From: Pseudomonas sp. GD04019 | GTDB taxonomy: Bacteria; Pseudomonadota; Gammaproteobacteria; Pseudomonadales; Pseudomonadaceae | NCBI RefSeq assembly: GCF_029837695.1 | Contig: NZ_JAOEEA010000011.1 | Location: 117,775 to 181,774 of the forward strand | Direction: 5' to 3' | DNA: 64,000 bases | Shown here: positions 57,379-64,000 of the stretch, piece after piece | How positions within the stretch are numbered: position 1 is the first letter of the stretch | Layout: every line of letters begins with the position of its first letter | Made by a program: the position numbers and the translations under genes | The notes under the pieces: generated by a model | What the model saw: the letters and a program-made list of their open reading frames with translations, nothing else | What the model was told of the DNA's origin: nothing | The model's database searches: none

Positions 57379-58459
57379 GCGCCTGCACCTTGACGTATTT
57401 GCTCAGTTGGCCGACTTCCGGCTCTTCGCCGCTGTAGAGCTGCTGGGCATCGTCTGGCGGTTCGCTCTCGCCGTAGCATTCGAAGGTGGCGGCGCGCACG
57501 CAGCGCAGCGCCGGGTCGGCCGCGAAGGCCTCCAGGGCGAAGATCTCCGCCGCGCTGGCGCCGCCGATGCGCCAGGACTGTTCCAGCACACCGGAGCGCG
57601 GCTTGCCGAGGCTGTCGATGCCCTGGGCCACGTCGTAGTTGCGCCGCGAGGCGGACAGGCCGAAGGCGGCGATGGCGGCATGCTCGTAGACATGCGCTTG
57701 CGACACGGCCAGGCGGATCGCCTCGGGCATGTCCAGGCGCATCAGCTCGGCGTAGTCGCCGCGCACGATGGTCAGGTCCGAGCCGCCGTAGACTTCCACG
57801 CCGGTGTTATCGCGGGTCAGGCGCTGGCTGCCGTAGTAGCTGGCGATGATGCCGGCGACCAGCACCTGGCCGACGCTGAAGGTCACCACGTCGTTGAGGT
57901 TCTCTTCCAGCACCAGGCCCCAGGTGGCGACTTCTGCGGCGTCCTGGCCGGCCAGACAATCGGCCAGGGCCTGCCGATCACGGATCACTTCCTGGCCGCG
58001 CCCGGCCTTGCCCAGCACCTGCTTGACGCGCACCGGGCCGTGCTCCAGCAACTGTTCGCCGGCGCGCTGGGCGTCGTTCAGGTCGAACACCGTGCTCCCG
58101 CCGAGAATGGAGTTGGCCACCTGCTTGGAAAACTCGTGGGACCAGCCTTGCGGCACCTGGCGCGGGTGTTCGGGTAGCGGATGACTGATGGCCTTGGTCG
58201 ACATGAATGGCTGCGCCACCATGCCGCCGAAAAAGTCTTCGGGGCCGCGAATACCCAACTCCTGAGCGCGTTGCGTGCCGATCAGGGTGTCGCTGGGAAT
58301 CAGGTAGTAGTTGCCGGTCGCGTGCTCGGCGGGATCATGGTCGCCGAGGAAACGGGTGCCGAGCAGGGCTGCGATCTTGCGTCCCAGCACATGATGCACG
58401 GCACGTTCATGTTGGCTGACGCCCGACTCGCTCGGTACCAGCAGGACTCCGTCCTTCAT
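57365..58459 (-). CDS. DUF3182-family protein, possibly a divergent ATP-grasp
   Basis: 364 residues from the ATG at 58459 (MKDGVLLVPSESG); an ATG at 58477 gives MAGSLS plus the same chain but overlaps the previous gene. It has GPVRVKQVLGKAGRGQEVIRD (Lys followed by a Gly-rich loop) and WGLVLEENLNDVVTFSVGQVLVAG. Both resemble ATP-grasp phosphate-binding and metal-binding blocks. A serine/Gly-rich C-terminal segment follows. Family function unknown. It lies between the small secreted protein and the hydrolase gene in one operon. Confidence 0.8.
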   Translation of the reverse strand: MKDGVLLVPSESGVSQHERAVHHVLGRKIAALLGTRFLGDHDPAEHATGNYYLIPSDTLIGTQRAQELGIRGPEDFFGGMVAQPFMSTKAISHPLPEHPRQVPQGWSHEFSKQVANSILGGSTVFDLNDAQRAGEQLLEHGPVRVKQVLGKAGRGQEVIRDRQALADCLAGQDAAEVATWGLVLEENLNDVVTFSVGQVLVAGIIASYYGSQRLTRDNTGVEVYGGSDLTIVRGDYAELMRLDMPEAIRLAVSQAHVYEHAAIAAFGLSASRRNYDVAQGIDSLGKPRSGVLEQSWRIGGASAAEIFALEAFAADPALRCVRAATFECYGESEPPDDAQQLYSGEEPEVGQLSKYVKVQAHGIP

Positions 58460-58461
58460 GC

Positions 58462-58890
58462 TCAGCGATCCTGCCATGCGCCACCGCCTCGCTCGCAATC
58501 TTTCCGAGCCTGGCTGCGATCCTCCAGGCCGTAGTAGTAGGTCACCACCTTGGCGTCGTCCGGCACATTGGGCTCGTTGGACGGCGGGTTGCTGCTGCTC
58601 GACCGGTGGTTGGCCAGGGTCTCCTGGGTGATGGCAGCGGTACAGCTGGCCTTGTGGTTGGCGGCGCACTCGGCGACCTTTTCCTTCTTGGTGCCCAGGG
58701 TCTCCTGGCTCTCGTTGCTGCACGACCAGTTGATCGAGCCCTCGGGCATGCCCTGGAATTCGTAGCAGCTCTCGCTCTCCACTGCCTCGACACCGGGGCT
58801 GGCGGAGCGGGTTAGGATGTGGCAACCCTCGGCCATGGCCAGCGAGCCGAACAGGCTGCCGACCAGCAATACAGCGGTCTTGGCGATCAT
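58462..58890 (-). CDS. Small secreted Cys-containing protein, 142 aa, unknown function
   Basis: Starts at the ATG at 58890 (MIAKTAVLLVGSLFGSLAMA), a signal peptide ending at AMA. The mature part has six Cys (GCHIL, SCYEFQG, WSCSNES, ECAANHKASC and DCERGGG), compatible with disulfide bonds in the periplasm. Two bases separate its stop from the DUF3182 ATG. I recognise no family. Confidence 0.65.
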   Translation of the reverse strand: MIAKTAVLLVGSLFGSLAMAEGCHILTRSASPGVEAVESESCYEFQGMPEGSINWSCSNESQETLGTKKEKVAECAANHKASCTAAITQETLANHRSSSSNPPSNEPNVPDDAKVVTYYYGLEDRSQARKDCERGGGAWQDR

Positions 58891-59037
58891 CTGTTGCCTC
58901 CGGTGTGATTCGTGGAACCTATGCCTTCTGAACCGGCCAACGACACGGGAGTTCAGACTTTCTCCGCTAAGAAAGGTGGAACTAAGCGGGCCCGCGCGAA
59001 CCCTTATCTGGAGTAGTCCTGAGGAGGGAACGCCGCC

Positions 59038-59367
59038 ATGAAGAGAGATTGGGAGCTGATCAAGGCGCTGATGCTGGAGATCGAGAGCCGCGAGCAGGGG
59101 CGCTACTTCGTGCCCGAGCCGTTTGCCGGCCATGACCTGGAATCGGTCAAATACCACTTGCACCTGCTCGACCAGGCCGGCCTGGTGGAGTGCGAACTGG
59201 ACGAGCCATGGGACGGTGTGCCGGTGCTGATCGGGCGCAACCTGACCCTGCTCGGCCACGACGTGCTGGACAGCCTGCGCGACGAAGAAGTGGCGCGTCC
59301 GCGCCCGGCGCCGCTGCTGGCGCAACTGACCGGCGCGCCTCGGGAAACGCTGCGGCGCATCGCCTGA
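59038..59367 (+). CDS. DUF2513-family winged-helix-like protein
   Basis: 109 residues from an ATG with GAGGAGGGAACGCCGCC ahead. MKRDWELIKALMLEIESRE and VKYHLHLLDQAGLVECELDE are the two blocks of DUF2513, a winged-helix fold resembling a DNA-binding domain, followed by GRNLTLLGHDVLDSLRD. DUF2513 genes are common on mobile elements, but here the gene is ten bases ahead of glgP in the same transcript. A regulatory role is inference. Confidence 0.83.
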   Translation: MKRDWELIKALMLEIESREQGRYFVPEPFAGHDLESVKYHLHLLDQAGLVECELDEPWDGVPVLIGRNLTLLGHDVLDSLRDEEVARPRPAPLLAQLTGAPRETLRRIA

Positions 59368-59377
59368 GGAGGTCGCC

Positions 59378-61819
59378 ATGGCAGGGGAAGTGGAGGTTGC
59401 CGAGTTCAAAGAGAACATCCTCGCCAAACTCAAGTACGCGGTCGGCAAGGATCCGGGCAACGCCTTCGACCACGACTGGTTCGAGGCCATTGCCCTGGCG
59501 GCCCGCGACCATGTGATCGACCGCTGGGAAGAGGCCTCGGCCCAGCTCGATCGACGCGGGCAGAAGCGCATCTACTACCTGTCGCTGGAATTCCTCATCG
59601 GCCGCCTGCTGATCGACAACCTGAGCAATCTGGGCCTGCTCGACGTCGCCCGCCACGCCCTGGCCGAACTGAACGTGGACCTGGAACGGATTCGCCAGGT
59701 CGAGCCCGATGCGGCGCTCGGCAATGGCGGCCTCGGTCGCCTGGCCGCCTGTTTCATGGAGAGCCTGGCCACCCTCGGCCTAGCCGCCCACGGCTACGGC
59801 ATCCGCTACGAGCACGGGCTGTTCCGCCAGGTGGTCGCCGATGGCTGGCAGCTGGAACAGACCGAAACCTGGCTGGACTTCGGCAACCCCTGGGAATTCG
59901 AACGTCCCGAGGTCAGCTACAGCATCGGCTTCGGCGGCAGCGTGCACAGCCTGACGGAAGAGGGCGAGTTGCCGCGTCACGTCTGGCAGCCCACCGAGAC
60001 CATCCGCGCCATCGCCTACGACACGCCAGTGATCGGCTGGCGCCGCAAAGCGGTGAATACCCTGCGCCTGTGGCGCGCCCGCGCCGAGGAAGACCTGCAG
60101 CTGGACCGCTTCAACGCCGGCGACCATATCGGTGCGGTGGTGGATGTGGTGCGCGCCGAGAGCATCTCGCGGGTGCTGTATCCGGCCGACAGCACCGAGG
60201 CCGGCCAGGAGCTGCGCCTGCGCCAGGAGTTCTTCTTCGTCTCCGCTTCGTTGCAGGACCTGCTGCAGCGCCATGTGCGCGAGCACGGCGACATCCGGCG
60301 GCTGCCGGAGCGAGCGGCGATCCAGCTCAACGACACCCACCCGGCCATCGCCGTGGCCGAACTGATGCGCCTGCTGGTGGATGTACACCAGCTCAGCTGG
60401 TACGACGCCTGGCAGCTGACGGTGGCGACCCTGTCGTATACCAACCATACGCTGCTGCCCGAGGCGCTGGAATCCTGGCCTGTATCGCTGATGGAGCGCC
60501 TGCTGCCGCGGCACATGCAGATCATCTATCTGATCAACGCCTACCATATCGATTCGCTGCGGGCCCAGGACATCCACGACTTTGCCCTGTTGCGCTCGGT
60601 GTCGCTGATCGAGGAAGACCACGGTCGGCGGGTGCGCATGGGCAACCTGGCATTCCTCGGTGCGCACAGCGTCAATGGCGTGTCTGCGTTGCACACCGAG
60701 CTGATGCGCAAGACGGTGTTCCGCGACCTGCATGGCCTGTACCCGACGCGCATCAACAACAAGACCAATGGCGTGACCTTCCGCCGCTGGCTGTTCCAGG
60801 TGAACCCGAAACTGACCGAGCTGCTGGTGGATACCCTTGGTCCCGAAGTACTGGATTCGCCGGAAACCGTGCTGCGCGGCCTGGAAAACCATGCCGACAA
60901 GAAGACCATGCACAAGCGCTTCGCCACCCTGCGCCAGCAGAACAAGGCGGCCCTGGCGGCATTGGTACAGGAGCGCCTGGGCGTGACCCTGGATACCAGC
61001 GCGCTGTTCGATGTGCAGGTCAAGCGCATCCACGAATACAAGCGCCAGTTGCTCAACCTGATCCACACCGTGGCGCTGTACCAGGCGATCCGCAACGACC
61101 CGACCACCGACTGGGTGCCAAGGGTGAAGATCTTCGCCGGCAAGGCCGCGGCCAGCTATCACCAGGCCAAGCTGACCATCAAGCTGGCCAACGACATCAG
61201 CCGCACGGTCAACGACGACCCCACGGTGCGCGGCCTGCTCAAGGTGGTGTTCATCCCCAACTACAACGTCAGTCTGGCCGAGACCATCATCCCGGCGGCG
61301 GACCTGTCCGAGCAGATCTCCACCGCCGGGCTGGAAGCCTCCGGCACCAGCAACATGAAGTTCGCCCTCAACGGCGCGCTGACCATCGGCACTCTGGATG
61401 GCGCCAACGTCGAGATGAGCGAGCAGGTGGGCAACGACAACCTGTTCATCTTCGGCATGACCGCGCAACAGGTGGAGCTGCGCAAACAGGCCGGCGAGCT
61501 GAACATGGCCAGCGTCATCGCCGGTTCGGATCGCCTGAGCGCCGCGCTGGAGGCGATCCGCGGCGGCGTTTTCTCACCGGACGACCCAACGCGCTACGTG
61601 GGGCTGGTGGATGCCCTGGTGTACGACGACCGCTTCATGGTCTGCGCCGACTTCGACGACTACTGGGCCACCCAGCGTCGGGTCGACGAACTCTGGCAAG
61701 ACCCGGCCCGCTGGTGGCGTGCGGCGGTGCTTAATACGGCGCGGATGGGCTGGTTCTCGTCGGACCGTACCATTCGTGAGTACGCCAAAGAGATTTGGGG
61801 GGCGCCGCCGGTGGGGTGA
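59378..61819 (+). CDS. glgP: Glycogen/glucan phosphorylase
   Basis: 813 residues, GT35. It has DAALGNGGLGRLAACFMESLATL, QLNDTHPAIAVAELMRLLVD, TNHTLLPEALE, KTNGVTFRRWL and the pyridoxal-phosphate Lys in EASGTSNMKFALNGALTIGTLDGANVEM. It releases glucose-1-phosphate from the non-reducing ends of alpha-glucan. Its stop (TGA at 61819) is followed at once by the terminal attC-like sequence of the integron array. Confidence 0.95.
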   Translation: MAGEVEVAEFKENILAKLKYAVGKDPGNAFDHDWFEAIALAARDHVIDRWEEASAQLDRRGQKRIYYLSLEFLIGRLLIDNLSNLGLLDVARHALAELNVDLERIRQVEPDAALGNGGLGRLAACFMESLATLGLAAHGYGIRYEHGLFRQVVADGWQLEQTETWLDFGNPWEFERPEVSYSIGFGGSVHSLTEEGELPRHVWQPTETIRAIAYDTPVIGWRRKAVNTLRLWRARAEEDLQLDRFNAGDHIGAVVDVVRAESISRVLYPADSTEAGQELRLRQEFFFVSASLQDLLQRHVREHGDIRRLPERAAIQLNDTHPAIAVAELMRLLVDVHQLSWYDAWQLTVATLSYTNHTLLPEALESWPVSLMERLLPRHMQIIYLINAYHIDSLRAQDIHDFALLRSVSLIEEDHGRRVRMGNLAFLGAHSVNGVSALHTELMRKTVFRDLHGLYPTRINNKTNGVTFRRWLFQVNPKLTELLVDTLGPEVLDSPETVLRGLENHADKKTMHKRFATLRQQNKAALAALVQERLGVTLDTSALFDVQVKRIHEYKRQLLNLIHTVALYQAIRNDPTTDWVPRVKIFAGKAAASYHQAKLTIKLANDISRTVNDDPTVRGLLKVVFIPNYNVSLAETIIPAADLSEQISTAGLEASGTSNMKFALNGALTIGTLDGANVEMSEQVGNDNLFIFGMTAQQVELRKQAGELNMASVIAGSDRLSAALEAIRGGVFSPDDPTRYVGLVDALVYDDRFMVCADFDDYWATQRRVDELWQDPARWWRAAVLNTARMGWFSSDRTIREYAKEIWGAPPVG

Positions 61820-61884
61820 GTTAGGGTAGGGGCCGGCTTTAGTCGGTTCCGAGTGAGCGAAGCGACTTGAACCACTAGTTAGGT
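61820..61884 (-). repeat. attC site 1, terminal, degenerate on one side
   Basis: On the minus strand the left core is intact (ACCTAAC at 61884-61878) and the central palindrome resembles site 2, but the distal R' box is replaced by non-matching bases that abut the glgP stop. It marks the last cassette; the damaged box suggests it can no longer recombine on that side. Confidence 0.7.
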
Positions 61885-62274
61885 GACTGGTTGCCACCGA
61901 TTTGAGATCTTTTTGAGTTCATCTGCGTCGATGTTTTCAGGCTGATTGTGCGATAAGTGCGAAATAAAATTCATGATGGATTTCTTTTGCTGGGTTGAAA
62001 GAAGAAACCATACGCCTTGAGACTGGTCGTCAGCAGACTTGCACTTGCTGTAGTTGTTTAATACGTATAGGACTTGCAAATAAACTAGAGAGCCTGGATT
62101 GCCCCTCAGTTCTTGAAGGATGAAGATCATATAAGTTGGCAGATACTGCAAGGCTTCAGATGCCGGAATTTGCTCGAATAAATATGGATTTCCCTCAATC
62201 TGTTCATCGGTCAATCCTTTTCTTTCAGGAAAGGCTCTTTTGATTGATTCGATGAGGATCAGCTCGGCTTTCAC
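61879..62274 (-). CDS. Cassette gene 1: hypothetical protein, 131 aa, DUF6714-like
   Basis: GTG start; the stop lies in the attC 1 core. Soluble. It resembles, tentatively, DUF6714 proteins: ASEALQYLPTYMIFILQEL, then FLLSTQQKKSIMNFISHLSH, the pattern of a helical pair separated by a loop. No catalytic residues I can name. Such proteins are often carried on mobile DNA. AT-richer than the flanking glgP, as expected for an acquired cassette. Confidence 0.65.
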   Translation of the reverse strand: MKAELILIESIKRAFPERKGLTDEQIEGNPYLFEQIPASEALQYLPTYMIFILQELRGNPGSLVYLQVLYVLNNYSKCKSADDQSQGVWFLLSTQQKKSIMNFISHLSHNQPENIDADELKKISNRWQPVT

Positions 62275-62282
62275 GAGACGTT

Positions 62283-62358
62283 ACCTAACGTTTGGTTAAG
62301 GGGCGGGCTTTAGCCCGTCCCAGTGAGCGAAGCGAACGATTTGAACCATTTGTTAGGT
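62283..62358 (-). repeat. attC site 2
   Basis: 76 bp bounded by ACCTAAC and GTTAGGT, an exact complementary pair. The interior is an imperfect palindrome with AACCATTTGTTAGG at one end and CGTTTGGTTAAG at the other. The stop of cassette gene 2 (TAA) sits inside the box. Confidence 0.85.
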
Positions 62359-62679
62359 GGCAGTACGCATAGCCCTTTCAATATGCGGGCTAAGTTGATT
62401 GGTAACTGCAAACCAAAGCATGCGCAAGTCGCTAGCTAGGCCCCAAAGTGGGTGGGTAGCAAATGGGCGATTTCCTTGAACCAAGGGATGGCTAGCTAGC
62501 GCAATGCCATAACCGATTGGGCCGAGGACTAGGAGCGCCCACCAAACCACAAAAAATGACGCCGCAATGCCTAGAAACAGGCCCAGAACAGTACCAATGT
62601 AGTGGCATACGCGGGTAGCCGGTTTTGAGTGAGCGGCGAGGTATGCAAGCCAGTATTGATCAAAACCTTCATAGATCAT
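62353..62679 (-). CDS. Cassette gene 2: Mpo1-like (DUF962) membrane protein, 108 aa
   Basis: ATG at 62679. It matches the DUF962/YGL010w family: YWLAYLAAHSKPATRVCHYIGTVLGL with the His pair, GPIGYGIALASHPLVQGNRP and the DFxM-like SDLRMLWFAV segment. The yeast homologue Mpo1 is a dioxygenase of phytosphingosine metabolism with Fe-binding His residues. Four short membrane segments are likely. Finding it in a cassette is unusual. Its stop is in the attC 2 core. Confidence 0.8.
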   Translation of the reverse strand: MIYEGFDQYWLAYLAAHSKPATRVCHYIGTVLGLFLGIAASFFVVWWALLVLGPIGYGIALASHPLVQGNRPFATHPLWGLASDLRMLWFAVTNQLSPHIERAMRTAT

Positions 62680-62696
62680 CGAGAAAGCTCGCTGTG

Positions 62697-62785
62697 GTCT
62701 AACGATTAAGCTAGGGGGCAGGAAAAAGCGTAGCTTTTGACTGTGCAGTGAACGAAGTGAGCGATAGTTGAGTTCATTGTTAGGT
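62697..62785 (-). repeat. attC site 3 (second structural type)
   Basis: 89 bp from GTCTAAC to GTTAGGT, with a different interior from sites 1, 2 and 5: AAAGCGTAGCTTTTGACTG and GCAGTGAACGAAGTGAGCGATAG. The outer boxes are related but not identical. Confidence 0.8.
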
Positions 62786-62787
62786 GC

Positions 62788-63255
62788 CTACAGTGGATAG
62801 CTGAAAAATTTCTTGAAGTAGCTGGCGTAGCAGATTGTTGCTGATACTGCCAGACCGGCACATAAAGTCAGTGATGGTATGTAGTCTTTAGCACTTGCTG
62901 GTATTCCGATGTGACCTGCCAAATATCCTGCCCCCATTGAAAATAGTAGTAGTGCCACTTTGGGAAGATTTAGCGAGCGTGATATGAACGCTGAAAATCC
63001 AAAAACTATGCCGGCAATTGCTGATGGCAGAATGCAAAATATCCCAATAAATAGTGCAAACACAAAGGGCATGCCGACTACTGAGAATGCTCCTACCGCA
63101 GCTCCAGCGCCGGTTTTGGTAAGGATGCCAATGATGAAAAGACCAATTCCAATAATTAATCCGTACAAAGCGACTGCCCCTACAGTCAGCACCATTGCGG
63201 TGATAAAAAATAGGAGGCTGTCGCGTGCTATTCCTTTAGCGTGGCTACTGAACAT
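62788..63255 (-). CDS. Cassette gene 3: hypothetical multi-pass membrane protein, 155 aa
   Basis: ATG at 63255 with AGGTG, part of the attC 4 core, eight bases ahead; a GTG at 63264 is an alternative. About four membrane helices, with LLFFITAMVLTVGAVALYGLIIGIGLFIIGIL first and FFKKFFSYPL at the end. Gly-rich central segment (KTGAGAAVGAFSVVGMPF). No known family. Confidence 0.65.
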   Translation of the reverse strand: MFSSHAKGIARDSLLFFITAMVLTVGAVALYGLIIGIGLFIIGILTKTGAGAAVGAFSVVGMPFVFALFIGIFCILPSAIAGIVFGFSAFISRSLNLPKVALLLFSMGAGYLAGHIGIPASAKDYIPSLTLCAGLAVSATICYASYFKKFFSYPL

Positions 63256-63262
63256 TTTTGGC

Positions 63263-63348
63263 ACCTAACGATTAAGCTAACGGCGACCAAAAGCGCAGCT
63301 TTGGACGTCCAGCGAACGAAGTGAGCAGCGTTGAGCGACTTGTTAGAG
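63263..63348 (-). repeat. attC site 4 (second structural type)
   Basis: 86 bp from ACCTAAC to GTTAGAG. The interior CGATTAAGCTAACGG and AAGCGCAGCTTTGGACGTCCAGCG resembles site 6 closely and site 3 more loosely. Confidence 0.8.
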
Positions 63349-63349
63349 G

Positions 63350-63595
63350 TCACAGTTCGTACTCTGGATTGTAAACAACGAAGTGTGGCGAGCTTTCAAA
63401 GCTCTTGTCTTGGTCGGACAAGTGCTCATGACTCCAAGACTTTCCATGCTTCTCGATTCCGTTTGCACAGCTCTCAAGAAATTTAGCAATGCGCCGTAGC
63501 TCTTTAGGGGATGCGACTAGCGTGATCTCTGCTAGCTCGGCCGGTATTAGGTCTTCAGCGTACTGCTCTTCCTTGGAGTAACCGTGAATTTCCAC
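63350..63595 (-). CDS. Cassette gene 4: hypothetical soluble protein, 81 aa
   Basis: Starts at GTG 63595 with AGAGG from the attC 5 core five bases ahead; a longer reading from 63775 would run through the attC and is rejected. Contains VEIHGYSKEEQYAEDLIPAEL and RRIAKFLESCANGIEKHGK, ending VVYNPEYEL. It looks like a helical immunity- or accessory-type protein, but I recognise no family. Confidence 0.6.
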   Translation of the reverse strand: MEIHGYSKEEQYAEDLIPAELAEITLVASPKELRRIAKFLESCANGIEKHGKSWSHEHLSDQDKSFESSPHFVVYNPEYEL

Positions 63596-63601
63596 TGTGA
63601 C

Positions 63602-63677
63602 CTCTAACGTTTGGTTAAGGGGCCGGCTATGCCAGTCCCGAGCGAGCGAAGCGAGCGGCTTGAACCATTTGTTAGGC
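63602..63677 (-). repeat. attC site 5
   Basis: 76 bp from CTCTAAC to GTTAGGC. The interior is nearly identical to site 2 (TTTGGTTAAGG, AAGCGAGCGGCTTGAACCATTT). The CTCTAAC box matches the GTTAGAG box of site 4 exactly, the signature of one cassette between them. Confidence 0.85.
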
Positions 63678-63929
63678 GAAGATGCTCGGGCCGACGCTGT
63701 GTTGGTTGCAGCACGATGGCCGAGCCGCCGCGGACTTTCAAGCGCGAACAGCGTGGCGGGACGACACCTGTGCACGGCGTGTGTGCGCCAGATGGGGCGA
63801 CAACAGGGCGAGAGCCAGCACGTGCATCACGGCGAGTTTTCCGGCCACAGATTGGCAGCGGAATAAATGCTGAATGTGCGGTGACTAACCCAACTTCCAT
63901 GTATTGCACCGGGTCCAAAAAGTAATACC
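63678..63929 (-). other. Cassette 5 body without a confident gene
   Basis: About 250 bases, GC-richer than the other cassettes. A minus-strand frame from an ATG at 63900 runs past the attC 5 box to a stop at 63604, and plus-strand frames also cross or end without a start signal, so none behaves like a standard cassette gene. It may hold a short gene, a plus-strand gene, or no protein gene. Confidence 0.5.
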
Positions 63930-64000
63930 GCCTAACGATTAAGCTAACGGGCGTCCAAAAGCGCAGCTTTTGGACGTCCAGCGAACGAAGTGAGCGATAG
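63930..64000 (-). repeat. attC site 6, cut by the window edge
   Basis: Begins GCCTAAC and continues CGATTAAGCTAACGG...CAGCTTTTGGACGTCCAGCG, the second structural type, up to the last base of the window. The other box lies beyond 64000. Confidence 0.75.

Larger units (their letters stand above)
61820..64000 (-). mobile_element. Distal part of a chromosomal integron: gene-cassette array
   Basis: At least five cassettes, each a small minus-strand gene (or no gene) plus a 76-89 bp attC, packed end to end. Cassette genes end within or next to the attC core box, as in classical cassettes. Asymmetry of the sites (TTCAAG side then CTTAAC side on the minus strand) shows cassettes read leftward, so attI and the integrase must lie beyond 64000. 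The genes are AT-richer than the chromosome. No transposase or plasmid gene is visible. Confidence 0.85.

Noticed and set aside
63596..63775. 5' extension of cassette gene 4
   Set aside because: The extended reading crosses attC 5. The GTG at 63595 with a core-box Shine-Dalgarno is the better start.
63604..63918. Open frame of about 104 codons in cassette 5
   Set aside because: It runs through the whole attC 5 palindrome and stops only in the far box, which cassette genes do not normally do. Kept only as an uncertain cassette body.
61820..64000. Interpretation of the repeated palindromes as CRISPR repeats or REP elements
   Set aside because: Spacing is hundreds of bases with genes between, repeats are 76-89 bp imperfect palindromes with complementary 7-bp ends, and gene stops fall in the boxes: this is attC behaviour.

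Overview
This 64 kb window is a GC-rich bacterial chromosome segment that reads as a Pseudomonas. OprI and OprF, the CmaX-CrfX-CmpX-SigX-OprF block, ThrH, CioAB and the GlgE/TreS/GlgB stress cluster are all characteristic of the genus, and gene order repeatedly matches what I remember of P. aeruginosa (tesA to oprI; cysB-thrH-pabB; ppsR/ppsA-rraA-cmaX to oprF). An integron gene-cassette array at the right edge fits the P. stutzeri / P. mendocina / P. alcaligenes side of the genus better than P. aeruginosa. The species is inference. I saw no rRNA, tRNA, CRISPR array, prophage or transposase.

Layout. 1-9 kb: arylesterase TesA, an L,D-transpeptidase, lipoprotein OprI, a membrane-anchored protein, DAHP synthase, a PilZ protein, a ketopantoate-reductase-like protein, a 5'-nucleotidase and a universal stress protein. 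9-13 kb: CysB, a very divergent PAPS-reductase-family protein, ThrH and PabB. 13-16 kb: a three-gene system of ATP-grasp ligase, inactive transglutaminase/7TM protein and retropepsin-like protease. 16-23 kb: the methylcitrate (propionate) operon gntR-prpB-prpC-acnD-prpF, without prpD. 23-29 kb: LysE exporter, PpsR/PpsA, a hydrolase and RraA. 29-34 kb: the SigX envelope-stress locus, OprF and GalU. 34-38 kb: VOC protein, glutathione reductase, TRIC-type channel, copper chaperone and a split PqiA pair.

38-62 kb is a stress/general-protection region: a KGG protein, several small uncharacterised proteins, a plasmid-stabilisation-type gene broken by an in-frame amber codon, MgtC, the trehalose/maltose-1-phosphate/glucan genes (GlgE, TreS-maltokinase fusion, GlgB, a second GH13 enzyme, GlgP), a ferritin-like PA2169-type protein, a cation/proton antiporter, an LLM oxidoreductase, the cyanide-insensitive oxidase CioAB with a tiny third subunit, DUF4142 and DUF3182 proteins. 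GlgE, TreS-Mak, GlgB and GlgP together would interconvert trehalose, maltose-1-phosphate and branched alpha-glucan.

61.8-64 kb is the most distinctive part. Directly after the glgP stop lies an array of short minus-strand genes separated by imperfect palindromes of 76-89 bp bounded by RYYYAAC / GTTRRRY boxes. These are attC sites, so this is the distal end of a chromosomal integron whose integrase and attI should lie to the right of the window. The cassettes carry small genes of unknown or poorly known function.
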